12,630 bases of DNA from Methanoregula sp. (GTDB lineage Archaea > Halobacteriota > Methanomicrobia > Methanomicrobiales > Methanospirillaceae), in assembly GCA_028705545.1 (NCBI GenBank), contig JAQWDG010000003.1:15263-27892 (forward strand), written 5' to 3'. A model generated the notes under the pieces. It had not been told where the DNA came from. It saw nothing but the letters and a program-made list of their open reading frames with translations, and did no database searches. The position numbers and the translations under genes are program-made. Below, one piece after another: positions 1-6,704 of this stretch. Within the stretch, counting starts at the first letter, position 1; each line of letters opens with the position of its first letter.

Positions 1-113
1 CCGACGGCGTTGTCGAGGGCGAGAAGTACGTGGTCGGCGACGTGCTCGGGAACGCCTCCGATATCTGCGGCAAGGGCCGGGCCTTAAAACTGGTCGAAGT
101 CCGGCCGGCATAA
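1..113 (+). CDS. C-terminal end of an unidentified protein (partial)
   Basis: An open frame enters the window from the left and stops at TAA 111-113. The 36 visible residues start DGVVEGEKYVVGDVLGNA and end KLVEVRPA. They look like a compact beta-rich C-terminus with one cysteine, in the context DICGKGRA. Codon use, with many G or C third positions, matches the clear genes further right. I do not recognise the family from this fragment. A T-run shortly after the stop fits the end of a transcription unit. Confidence 0.6.
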   Translation, partial: DGVVEGEKYVVGDVLGNASDICGKGRALKLVEVRPA

Positions 114-129
114 TCCCCGTTTTCCCGGC

Positions 130-136
130 TTTTTTT
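130..136 (+). terminator. T-run terminator after the first partial gene
   Basis: Seven T residues lie 17 bases after the stop codon, just after a short GC-rich stretch (cccggc). Archaeal RNA polymerase commonly terminates at such T-tracts. It fits the only forward gene upstream. Confidence 0.5.
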
Positions 137-216
137 AGAGTATGCGTTTTCACCGGTCAGGATCGTTTCCGTTAGCGCGGCAGATGCCGGTACCCCCACG
201 AAAAAATTATAAATCC

Positions 217-324
217 TTGTCCGACCCCCTGCACCCGTATTTCCTGAAAACCGGACAAAATTTTCACCGGAGAATTGCCATTTTTTACCTTGTTTTACCA
301 AAACCCCTGTAGGGGGTCGGATGA
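217..324. repeat. Long inverted repeat around TCCGACCCCCT
   Basis: TCCGACCCCCTGCA (220-233) is the inverse of TGTAGGGGGTCGGA (308-321) with one mismatch. Read as forward RNA, that mismatch is a G-U pair. The helix extends outward to 217 and 324 through two more wobble pairs, giving 17 pairs around a 74-base loop. The left arm lies just after the TATA-like motif at 205-214. The arms could therefore also be protein-binding sites rather than RNA helix strands. Confidence 0.5.
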
Positions 325-332
325 AAAATTAG
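304..332 (+). repeat. GGGGGTCGG element, copy B
   Basis: CCCCTGTAGGGGGTCGG is followed six bases later by AATTAG. The same arrangement recurs at 464-491 with the identical spacing from the G-run to AATTAG. A local CCCC/GGGG mini-hairpin (304-307 with 312-315) can form. Confidence 0.5.
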
Positions 333-350
333 TGCAGCGAAGATCCCGCA

Positions 351-377
351 TAACCGGTTCCTGCCATAGAACCGTTA
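351..377 (+). other. Hairpin TAACCGGTTC / GAACCGTTA
   Basis: CGGTTC (355-360) pairs with GAACCG (369-374) across an 8-base loop. After a bulged C, TAA (351-353) pairs with TTA (375-377). This gives nine pairs with one bulge. It has no gene of its own and no T-run follows, so it is not an obvious terminator. Confidence 0.4.
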
Positions 378-426
378 TCATGACTATCCGAAAACCAACG
401 GAGTAAAAAACAGGAAATATCCCATG

Positions 427-474
427 TCCCGGCAGGGATACGCGATGCCTCGGGAAAAGAGAGCCCTGCCGGGG
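427..474. other. Stem-loop beyond the reverse ADP-ribosylglycohydrolase gene
   Basis: CCCGGCAGGG (428-437) and CCCTGCCGGG (464-473) form ten perfect pairs plus one wobble, with a 26-base loop. It lies about 25 bases beyond the reverse-strand stop, so it could protect or end that transcript. No long T-run follows it on the reverse strand. The right arm is part of repeat copy C. Confidence 0.5.
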
Positions 475-491
475 GTCGGGCACAGAATTAG
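464..491 (+). repeat. GGGGGTCGG element, copy C
   Basis: CCCTGCCGGGGGTCGG is followed six bases later by AATTAG, matching copy B at 304-332 in core and spacing. The G-runs of the two copies are 159 bases apart. Confidence 0.5.
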
Positions 492-498
492 CATATCA

Positions 499-1368
499 TC
501 AGTATTGTAGTACAGGTGGCTTGTCTGCCCGGCCTGCCCACAGGTCTCCTGCCACCCGGACCACCCGGTCACAGCCTTCGAGCACCCGGATCCACCGCTC
601 CGGGATGGCATCAAAACCCCAGTACGCGCCGGAAAGCGCCCCGCAGCAGGCCCCCGCCGTGTCCGTATCTCCCCCAAGGTTCACCGCCGAGAGTACGGCG
701 TACTCGAAGGTCTTCGCGTTCATGAAACAGTACAGGGCTGCGTGCGAGCAGAGCACCGCGTCGAGCGATGCCTCGGGGCAGTAGCATTCGTAGCTCCCGA
801 GCCGGTCGAGGACTTCGGGATCCCGGCACCGGGCCCGGGCCCGGACAAACGCCTGCCTGCGGGACGCACCCCGGCAGAGATCGGCAGCCATCCCGTTGAG
901 CCACGCAGAACAGGAGGCTGCGACCGGATCGTAATGCGTGAGCCGCGAACAGGCAATGCTGACTTCATACACCAGTTCGGCCGGGTAAAAGATCCCGAGC
1001 GGGAAGCCCCGCATCACGCTCCCGTTGCTCCGGCTCCCGCCGTTTTTTTTATGCACGAGCCATGCGGCCCGCTGCGGCGGGGTACCGCGGGCGACCAGAT
1101 CGAAGAACGCAGACGATGTCGGGCCGTACCATTCCGGGCGTTCGCGGTACCCGGCCAAAAACCGCATAACAAGGTCGGATCCGTCAAATCCCCTGCATGC
1201 AAGGAGCGATTCTGCGACTGCAAGGGCCTGGAGCGTATCGTCCGTGAACTGGCCGGACTTTCGGGAATGGCGCCCTCCGGACCGCATGTTTGTCAGCCAC
1301 GCCCCAGATTGGGCAGATCCCTCTAAGGGCGCACCCAACGCGTCCCCTACAGCCAGTCCCGCGAACAT
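499..1368 (-). CDS. ADP-ribosylglycohydrolase family protein
   Basis: This is a 289-residue protein of the DraG/ARH family, whose members remove ADP-ribose from proteins or small molecules using a two-metal site. Visible motifs are GDALG (residues 8-12), TDDT (42-45), SNGSVMRGFPLG (114-125), THYDP (144-148) and NLGGDTDTAG (230-239). The TDDT and DTD aspartates are the expected metal ligands, so the site looks intact. The frame stays open upstream to a TTG at 1407 and a GTG at 1404. I chose ATG 1368 because the TTTATAAG box at 1391-1399 sits about 27 bases upstream, which would put the transcript start at the ATG. That makes the mRNA leaderless, and the family motifs begin right after. No partner transferase is in the window, so the substrate is unknown. 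Confidence 0.88.
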   Translation of the reverse strand: MFAGLAVGDALGAPLEGSAQSGAWLTNMRSGGRHSRKSGQFTDDTLQALAVAESLLACRGFDGSDLVMRFLAGYRERPEWYGPTSSAFFDLVARGTPPQRAAWLVHKKNGGSRSNGSVMRGFPLGIFYPAELVYEVSIACSRLTHYDPVAASCSAWLNGMAADLCRGASRRQAFVRARARCRDPEVLDRLGSYECYCPEASLDAVLCSHAALYCFMNAKTFEYAVLSAVNLGGDTDTAGACCGALSGAYWGFDAIPERWIRVLEGCDRVVRVAGDLWAGRADKPPVLQY

Positions 1369-1390
1369 ACCCCAAGGGTGAAGGATTTCT

Positions 1391-1399
1391 CTTATAAAT
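1391..1399 (-). promoter_or_regulatory. TATA box of the ADP-ribosylglycohydrolase gene
   Basis: The reverse strand reads ATTTATAAG here. Its centre is about 27 bases from the A of the ATG at 1368, the usual archaeal TATA-to-start distance. This supports a leaderless mRNA. If true, the upstream TTG and GTG codons lie in the promoter and are not used. Confidence 0.55.
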
Positions 1400-1463
1400 C
1401 TCACCAATAAGGTATATCAGCCGCGATAGAAAAAGTAATTTTTTAGAGAGAGAAGGCGATAGT

Positions 1464-1742
1464 GTGCAAAAAGAAGAGTTGCTTCATCTGCATATGCTGA
1501 TGGTACACATCAGAAAGTACTACGAGACTACCACGAACGAAGAGATAGATACCGAACGCTACGACGCCCTCCAGATATCCCCGGTCCATATCCACAAGGA
1601 CAAGAAAGCCCACAAGGACGCTCTTTTAACGCTGGGTGAAGAGATCGTTACCCATATCGAAGGACACCACCCGGTGCATGTGGTGAACTATTCTCCCGAG
1701 ACTGCAGCAGCCCCCACACAGCAGGTCGCAGTCGAACATTAA
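1464..1742 (+). CDS. UPF0058 family protein
   Basis: A 92-residue protein starting at GTG, preceded by AGAAGG at 1451-1456 with good spacing. It matches the archaeal UPF0058 family as I know it: N-terminus MQKEELLHLHMLMVHIRKYY, a charged helical middle, and the histidine- and lysine-rich SPVHIHKDKKAHKDALL. The last 15 or so residues (SPETAAAPTQQVAVEH) look like a disordered tail beyond the family domain. The function is unknown. There is no signal peptide or membrane segment, so it should be cytoplasmic. It lies 5 bases upstream of the Elp3 gene in the same direction and is probably cotranscribed with it. Confidence 0.85.
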   Translation: MQKEELLHLHMLMVHIRKYYETTTNEEIDTERYDALQISPVHIHKDKKAHKDALLTLGEEIVTHIEGHHPVHVVNYSPETAAAPTQQVAVEH

Positions 1743-1747
1743 TTTTT

Positions 1748-3328
1748 ATGGATGAGGTGTTGGCATTGCGGGAGATCATCTCCCGCATCCTCTCGCTGCC
1801 CCCCGGAGACAGCGGTATCGTAGGTGCCAAGATCGAGGTCTGCCGGAAGTACCGTCTTTTGTCGGTCCCGAAGAACTCGGCAATTTTAGCGGCTGCGACA
1901 CACGAAGAGCGTGAAGTCCTCCGCCGGGTCCTTCTGGTCAAGCCCACGCGCACTCTTTCGGGGGTTGCGCCGGTGGCCGTGATGACCTCGCCGTATCCCT
2001 GCCCGCACGGCAAGTGCCTGCCCTGCCCGGGCGGGCCGGCCCATCCCTTCGGTTCGCCGCAGAGTTACACGGGAGAAGAGCCTGCGGCGAAACGGGCACG
2101 GGAGCACAACTACGATCCCTTCGCGCAGGTCCACGCCCGGCTCGGCCAGTTCGAGACGCTGGGCCACCGGGTGGAAAAGGTGGAGCTGATTGTGATGGGC
2201 GGGACGATGACCGCCCGGCCCGTGGAATACCAGTACGATTTTGTCGCCCGCTGCATCGAGGCGATGAACGACTACCCCAAGGACACGCCGGCGCCCGTGG
2301 CACCGTCCGTTGCCGAAGTCGAGGCGGCAAACGAGACCGCGGATGTCCGGTGCATTGCGATCACGTTCGAGACCCGGCCCGACTGGTGCAAACGGGAGCA
2401 TATCGACCGGATGCTCGACCTCGGGGTGACCAAGGTGGAGCTCGGCGTCCAGCACACCGACGACGAGATCCTCGCCTTCAACCGCCGCGGCTGCACGGTT
2501 GCGGATACGGCGGAGGCAAACCGGCTCCTGCGGGATGCGGGGATCAAGGTCGGCTTCCACATGATGCCCAACCTCCCCCATTCGACGATTGCAAAGGACA
2601 AGGAGATGTTCGAGACGATCTTCTCGGACGCCCGGTTCAAGCCGGATTTTTTAAAGATATATCCTACGCTCGTGACGCCCGGTTCCGAGATCGAGGAGCT
2701 GTGGGAACGCAAAAAATACGCCCCGTACGAGGAGGACGAGCTCATCGATCTCATCGCCTATGCAAAGTCGCTCATCCCCGAATACACGCGCCTCTCCCGG
2801 GTCCAGCGCGATATCCCGGCAAAGCTGATCGTTGCCGGTTCCCGGCATTCCAACTTCCGGCAGCTGGCCCAGAACCGTCTCGCCGCACAGGGCCGGCACT
2901 GCCGCTGCATCCGCTGTCGGGAGATAGGAAGGCATCCCTCGGACGAGAAGGCCGAGATCCGGGTGACGGCCTACGACTGCTGCGGGGGAACGGAGCACTT
3001 CATCTCCGCGGTTTCGGGCGACTCGCTTATCGGGTTTGCCCGGCTCCGGTTCCCGTCGTCGGAGTTCCGGCCCGAACTCCACGAAGCCGCGCTCGTCCGC
3101 GAGCTCCACGTGTACGGGAGCCTTGTCCCGGTCGGGGCCGAAGCGGCGGAGGCTGAAGAGTGGCAGCACCGGAGCTTCGGGAGGATCCTGCTTGCCCGGG
3201 CCGAGGAGATCGCGAAAGCAGCGGGGTACCGCCGCGTTGCGATCATGAGCGGGATCGGTGTCCGGCCCTATTACCGGAGACAGGGATATGAACGAAAAGG
3301 GCCCTACATGGTAAAAGAGATGCCATGA
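1748..3328 (+). CDS. elp3: tRNA uridine(34) modification enzyme Elp3 (radical SAM / GNAT)
   Basis: This 526-residue Elp3 has the family's normal length. The enzyme makes the carboxymethyl-type modification of wobble uridine 34 in tRNA from S-adenosylmethionine and acetyl-CoA. The radical SAM cluster motif is CPHGKCLPC, with Cys85, Cys90 and Cys93. It is followed by the Elp3 signature PGGPAHPFGSPQSYTGEEPA. A C-terminal GNAT acetyltransferase domain occupies roughly the last 130 residues, ending in GVRPYYRRQGYERKGPYMVK. ATG 1748 is 5 bases after the UPF0058 stop and has no clear ribosome site, so translation may be coupled. The stop overlaps the PriS start (ATGA at 3325-3328). Archaea do this with a single Elp3, not the eukaryotic six-subunit Elongator. 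Confidence 0.95.
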   Translation: MDEVLALREIISRILSLPPGDSGIVGAKIEVCRKYRLLSVPKNSAILAAATHEEREVLRRVLLVKPTRTLSGVAPVAVMTSPYPCPHGKCLPCPGGPAHPFGSPQSYTGEEPAAKRAREHNYDPFAQVHARLGQFETLGHRVEKVELIVMGGTMTARPVEYQYDFVARCIEAMNDYPKDTPAPVAPSVAEVEAANETADVRCIAITFETRPDWCKREHIDRMLDLGVTKVELGVQHTDDEILAFNRRGCTVADTAEANRLLRDAGIKVGFHMMPNLPHSTIAKDKEMFETIFSDARFKPDFLKIYPTLVTPGSEIEELWERKKYAPYEEDELIDLIAYAKSLIPEYTRLSRVQRDIPAKLIVAGSRHSNFRQLAQNRLAAQGRHCRCIRCREIGRHPSDEKAEIRVTAYDCCGGTEHFISAVSGDSLIGFARLRFPSSEFRPELHEAALVRELHVYGSLVPVGAEAAEAEEWQHRSFGRILLARAEEIAKAAGYRRVAIMSGIGVRPYYRRQGYERKGPYMVKEMP

Positions 3329-4455
3329 ACCCGGCCACCACGGAGTTTGTGCGGCAGCGCTTTGCCGAGTATTACAGGAAGGCGGTGATCGTTGCGCCAT
3401 CGTCGCTCGAACAGCGCGAGTGGGGTTTTGTCCTCTTTAACCCGGGCGCTGCCGAGATGCGGATGCGCCGGCACATCGCGTTTCCCGGCCGGGGGGAGAT
3501 GTCGGACTATATCCGGAACCTCGTCCCCTCCCACATCTATTATTCGACCGCTTATTACGAGAAGCCGGATGCACCGACCATGGCAGAGAAGGGCTGGTGC
3601 GGGGCAGACCTGATCTTCGACCTCGATGCAGACCATATCGTGAAAGGCCCCTACGACCAGATGCTCTCCCGGGTAAAGGCCGAGACCGAAAAACTGCTGG
3701 AGATGCTGACCGGGGAGCTCGGGGTCGACAGAAAGCAGATCGAGCTCGTCTTCTCCGGGGGCCGCGGTTACCATATCCACGTCAGGGACCTCGCGTTCCG
3801 CGGGTGGGGGAGCGCGGAGCGGCGGGAACTGGTCGATTACATCTGCGGGATCGGGCTTGACCCCGCCATCCTGCTTTCGGCAAACCCGTCCGGGGCCGGG
3901 TGGCCGGCCCGGTTCCGGCAGGCACTTGGTGCGTACCTCGCGTGGATCGGCAGCCTCAGCGAAGAGGACGCAATGAAGTACCTTACCGGGCTTGAAGGCG
4001 TGGGAAAGGATTCCGCTGCCAGTTTCTTAAAACGGCGCGGCGAAATGGCTGCGGAGGTTGCACAACCGAAGATCGACCCCACGATCTTCAGGGACCGGGT
4101 GATCCGGGCGGCGCTGCAGGAACAGGAGGGCGAGTTCAAGAAACGCCTTAACGACACGGCGGCCCTGGCGGACGAGCCGGTCACGACCGATATCAAGCGC
4201 CTGATCCGGATGCCGACCTCCCTCCACGGCGGGAGCGGGATGCAGGTGCAGCAGCTCGAACTCCGCGACCTTGCCGCGTTCGATCCCCTGACCGATGCCG
4301 TGGTCTTTTCCGAGCGGGAGGTAAAAGTGGACGCCCGGTTCCCGCTTGCCATGCCGATGCTGGGAAGCACTTATCAGATCCAAAAGGGGATCACTACAGT
4401 ACCCGAAGCGGTGGCTGTCTTCCTCTGCTGCCGCGGCATAGCGGAAATTGCATAA
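3325..4455 (+). CDS. priS: DNA primase small (catalytic) subunit PriS
   Basis: A 376-residue archaeo-eukaryotic primase catalytic subunit. It makes the RNA or DNA primers that start replication, together with PriL, which is not in the window. The metal-binding aspartates are in FDLDAD (Asp99, Asp101, Asp103). The nucleotide-binding SGGRGYHIHV follows at 144-153, with His150. The typical RLIRMPTSLHG segment comes near residues 291-301. The C-terminal FDPLTDAVVF matches the family. The start ATG overlaps the Elp3 stop by four bases, so the two are cotranscribed and probably translationally coupled. The GINS gene follows 23 bases later, a priS-GINS pairing seen in many euryarchaea. Confidence 0.95.
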   Translation: MNPATTEFVRQRFAEYYRKAVIVAPSSLEQREWGFVLFNPGAAEMRMRRHIAFPGRGEMSDYIRNLVPSHIYYSTAYYEKPDAPTMAEKGWCGADLIFDLDADHIVKGPYDQMLSRVKAETEKLLEMLTGELGVDRKQIELVFSGGRGYHIHVRDLAFRGWGSAERRELVDYICGIGLDPAILLSANPSGAGWPARFRQALGAYLAWIGSLSEEDAMKYLTGLEGVGKDSAASFLKRRGEMAAEVAQPKIDPTIFRDRVIRAALQEQEGEFKKRLNDTAALADEPVTTDIKRLIRMPTSLHGGSGMQVQQLELRDLAAFDPLTDAVVFSEREVKVDARFPLAMPMLGSTYQIQKGITTVPEAVAVFLCCRGIAEIA

Positions 4456-4478
4456 TCCTCCCTGACAAAGGTGCCCTG

Positions 4479-5219
4479 ATGGGGTTTGACGATCTGCGCA
4501 GCATCCTGCTCTCCGAACGCGAAACCGGGAAACTCCTCCAGGTACCTCCGGATCTCTTCGACCGCACGCATGCGGAGATCGCCGAGCTCTTAAAGAAGGT
4601 GTACGCGATCGAGGACCCGCTCTCGGAGGAGGCACGTGCGCTCATCGAAGAGACCATTGCAATGAAAGAGACCATGCACGATCTCTTCTCTATCCGCTCG
4701 CGCAAGATCGTAGCCCTCGCGCTCGTACATGCCGAAGGAAACTATTACGACCGCGAAGAGGTGAAGAGGATGCTCCCGTCCGAGAAGACCATGTTCGACC
4801 AGGTCGCGGCCGGCCTCCTTGCCTGCCAGGGGATACTCCTGAAAAACGAGAAACAGCCGCTCGTCCCCGCACCGGCACCGGTTGCGGCGCCGGTTCCTGC
4901 GGCCCCTGCAACGCCCGCTGCCCCGGCTGAAACAAGCGAGGACGACTGGGAAGCGGCGTACGAGGCGGGATCTGCCGAACCCGGCGAAGCGGGAGAGCAG
5001 CCTGCTCCTGCTGCTGCCGCGGCGGCACCGGAAGAACCGCCCCTTACTCCCCACTACCTTCTCGTCCGGGTCCGTGCGGACATGGACACGTTCATGGGGA
5101 TCGACGGGCGGATCTACGCGCTTGCAAAAGGCGACATCGTGACCCTTCCCGAGAGGAACGCCACCGTCTTAAGCGACCGCGGGATCGTTACGGCTGTCAC
5201 GCTCCCGTCCTGCAAGTAA
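4479..5219 (+). CDS. GINS family DNA replication protein (Gins51 type)
   Basis: A 246-residue GINS protein, which bridges the MCM helicase and other fork proteins in the archaeal CMG-like complex. Residues 1-125 are the helical A domain (for example RKIVALALVHAEGNYYDREE). Residues about 191-246 are the small beta-rich B domain (YLLVRVRADMDTFMGIDGRI). This A-then-B order is that of Gins51. Between them lies an unusually long linker, about 126-190, of alanine, proline and valine, interrupted by an acidic patch with Trp157 and Tyr161. AGGTG at 4469-4473 is a good ribosome site for ATG 4479. No second GINS gene is visible. Many euryarchaea use one protein as a homotetramer, and I infer the same here. 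Confidence 0.85.
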   Translation: MGFDDLRSILLSERETGKLLQVPPDLFDRTHAEIAELLKKVYAIEDPLSEEARALIEETIAMKETMHDLFSIRSRKIVALALVHAEGNYYDREEVKRMLPSEKTMFDQVAAGLLACQGILLKNEKQPLVPAPAPVAAPVPAAPATPAAPAETSEDDWEAAYEAGSAEPGEAGEQPAPAAAAAAPEEPPLTPHYLLVRVRADMDTFMGIDGRIYALAKGDIVTLPERNATVLSDRGIVTAVTLPSCK

Positions 5220-5429
5220 TGGTTTTTGTAAGGGCGGTATATCCGAATCTATTTAAGATTCCGACGCCAAAACTTTACACTCTTCGCCACGAGAGAATTG
5301 CGAAAAAAACCTCAAAAGAACGGGTACCGGGTTCCGTATCGGATGCGGGCCGCACCCATATCTTAAATATGAACCTTAGTAAATAATACTGGGATTCGAT
5401 TATCGGATTTGTATTTCGGTGAAATCATC
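5220..5429 (+). promoter_or_regulatory. Leader and promoter region of the L44e operon
   Basis: This 210-base gap holds two TATA-like boxes. CTTAAATAT at 5362-5370 is the better placed one and would start transcription near 5393-5397. An earlier TATTTAA at 5250-5256 is framed by GAATC (5245-5249) and its inverse GATTC (5257-5261), which looks like an operator over a TATA box. A near-perfect palindrome TGCGGGCCGCA lies at about 5344-5354. The ribosome site GGTGA (5418-5422) stands 7 bases before ATG 5430 and decides the start. Confidence 0.5.
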
Positions 5430-5708
5430 ATGAAGATGCCAGCAAAATTCAAAACCTACTGCCCCTTCTGCAGGAGTCACCAGATCCACGAAGTGGAGAA
5501 GGTCAAGAAGAGCAAGACGACCGGCCTCCACTGGATCGACCGCCAGAAGGCACGCAGGGGCAAAGTGGGCAACATGGGCAAGTTCTCGAAAGTCCCGGGT
5601 GGCGACAAACCGACAAAGAAGATCAATGTCAGGTACCGCTGCACGGTCTGCGGAAAGGCGCATCTCCGCAAGGGATACCGGGTTGCCAAGTTCGAGTTAA
5701 CGGAGTGA
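5430..5708 (+). CDS. rpl44e: Large ribosomal subunit protein eL42 (L44e)
   Basis: A 92-residue archaeal L44e (eL42), a zinc-binding protein near the E-site of the large ribosomal subunit. The cysteine pairs are Cys11-x2-Cys14 (YCPFC) and Cys71-x2-Cys74 (CTVC). The conserved core contains WIDRQKARRGKVGN and GKFSKVPGGDKPTKK. The frame is open 7 codons upstream to a TTG, but the family starts with M-x-MP and GGTGA precedes ATG 5430 at the right distance, so I chose that start. It is the first gene of a five-gene operon. The stop TGA overlaps the ribosome site of the S27e gene. Confidence 0.95.
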   Translation: MKMPAKFKTYCPFCRSHQIHEVEKVKKSKTTGLHWIDRQKARRGKVGNMGKFSKVPGGDKPTKKINVRYRCTVCGKAHLRKGYRVAKFELTE

Positions 5709-5712
5709 AACA

Positions 5713-5901
5713 ATGGTACGTGAAGCACGGGAAAACCGGAGCAGTTTTGTAAAGGTCAAGTGCCCTGACTGCGACAATGAACAGACGATCTTCTCCAAGG
5801 CCAGTACAACTGTCAAGTGTGTTGTCTGCGGCAGGGATCTTGCAACACCGACCGGCGGAAAGGCGACCCTAAAGGCAGAAGTCGTCTCTGAGTTCAAGTG
5901 A
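5713..5901 (+). CDS. rps27e: Small ribosomal subunit protein eS27 (S27e)
   Basis: A 62-residue zinc-ribbon ribosomal protein of normal archaeal length. The metal site is CPDC and CVVC, with the conserved core VKCPDCDNEQTIFSKAST. GGAGTGA (5702-5708) is a strong ribosome site, and its last bases are the L44e stop codon. The gap between the two genes is 4 bases, so translation is tightly coupled. The C-terminal GGKATLKAEVVSEF is typical. Confidence 0.95.
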   Translation: MVREARENRSSFVKVKCPDCDNEQTIFSKASTTVKCVVCGRDLATPTGGKATLKAEVVSEFK

Positions 5902-5912
5902 GAGCCGTTGAC

Positions 5913-6704
5913 ATGCCGGACAGAGAGTGGCCCCAGGAATCCGAACTGGTTGTCTGCACCGTTGAAACGGTTAAGGATTTCGTAGCGTTTGTCTCCCTTG
6001 ACGAATACAACGGCAGGCAGGGGCTCATTCCCATTTCCGAGATTGCTACCGGCTGGATCAAGTATATCCGCGACCACATCCGGGAGGGCCAGAAGATTGT
6101 CTGCAAGGTCCTCAATGTCGACCGGGATCGCGGTCACATCGATCTCTCGTTAAAGGACGTCAACGACCACCAGCGCCGCGAGAAGATCCGTGAGTGGAAG
6201 AACGAGTCCAAGGCCCGGAAGTGGATCGGGTTTGCCGCGGAGAAATCCGGCGAACCGGCTGCAACGCTCGAACAGGCAGTCTTTGATAAATACGGCGATC
6301 TCTACACCGTTTTCGAGGACCTTGTCCTTGACAGCGAGGCAACGGTCAAGAGACTGGGGCTCTCGAAGAAAGCGGGCGAAGCGCTGGTGCATATTGCCCA
6401 CGAGAACGTGAAGATCCCCCGGGTCGAAGTGACCGGCCAGCTCGAAATGATGTCCGCCCAGCCGGACGGTGTGTCGGTCATAAAATCGGCGCTCAAGAAA
6501 GCGCACGATTCAAAGACAGCGGGTGCGGAGATCGAGATCCTGTACCTGGGCGCCCCCCACTACCGGATCAAGGTAACGGCGCCGGATTACAAGAAAGCGG
6601 AAAAGGCCCTTGAAAAGGCCGCCCACGCCGCCTTTGCGGTCCTCGAAAAGGTCGGCGGCGAGGGAAAACTGATTAAAAAACCCAAGTCCGGGAAGAGCCA
6701 ATGA
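5913..6704 (+). CDS. eif2a: Translation initiation factor aIF2 subunit alpha
   Basis: A 263-residue alpha subunit of aIF2, the heterotrimer that brings initiator Met-tRNA to the small ribosomal subunit. Residues about 11-82 are the S1 RNA-binding domain (VVCTVETVKDFVAFVSLDEY to HIDLSL). A helical domain follows (DHQRREKIREWKN onward), then a C-terminal alpha-beta domain that contacts the gamma subunit. I chose ATG 5913 because family members start just before REWP. A GTG at 5898 overlaps the S27e stop and would add five residues (MRAVD), and it cannot be excluded. The stop overlaps the Nop10 start (ATGA at 6701-6704). Confidence 0.93.
   Translation: MPDREWPQESELVVCTVETVKDFVAFVSLDEYNGRQGLIPISEIATGWIKYIRDHIREGQKIVCKVLNVDRDRGHIDLSLKDVNDHQRREKIREWKNESKARKWIGFAAEKSGEPAATLEQAVFDKYGDLYTVFEDLVLDSEATVKRLGLSKKAGEALVHIAHENVKIPRVEVTGQLEMMSAQPDGVSVIKSALKKAHDSKTAGAEIEILYLGAPHYRIKVTAPDYKKAEKALEKAAHAAFAVLEKVGGEGKLIKKPKSGKSQ

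Larger units (their letters stand above)
114..498. other. 385-base convergent spacer with repeats and hairpins, no gene
   Basis: The spacer lies between the end of a forward gene and the end of a reverse gene. I find no convincing coding frame: the short reverse frames here lack ribosome sites and family resemblance. It does hold a TATA-like AATTATAAAT (205-214), a long inverted repeat (217-233 with 308-324), a direct repeat TTTTCACCGG (147-156 and 261-270), a hairpin at 351-377, a second hairpin at 427-474, and three copies of a GGGGGTCGG core. That is more structure than a plain terminator region needs. Confidence 0.6.

Noticed and set aside
295..483. A reverse 62-codon frame in the first spacer
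   Set aside because: No ribosome site or family resemblance. It overlaps hairpins and repeat copies that explain the sequence better.
1045..1053. Run of eight T (A on the coding strand) in the ADP-ribosylglycohydrolase as a slippage site
   Set aside because: The frame continues normally through His-Lys-Lys-Asn into the conserved SNGSVMRG motif, and nothing suggests a second product.
742..1326. A 194-codon forward frame opposite the ADP-ribosylglycohydrolase
   Set aside because: The reverse strand holds clear family motifs. The forward frame has none and no ribosome site.
2014..3156. A 380-codon forward frame inside the Elp3 gene
   Set aside because: It is arginine-, proline- and glycine-rich and shadows the real Elp3 frame in GC-rich DNA. 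It has no family motifs.
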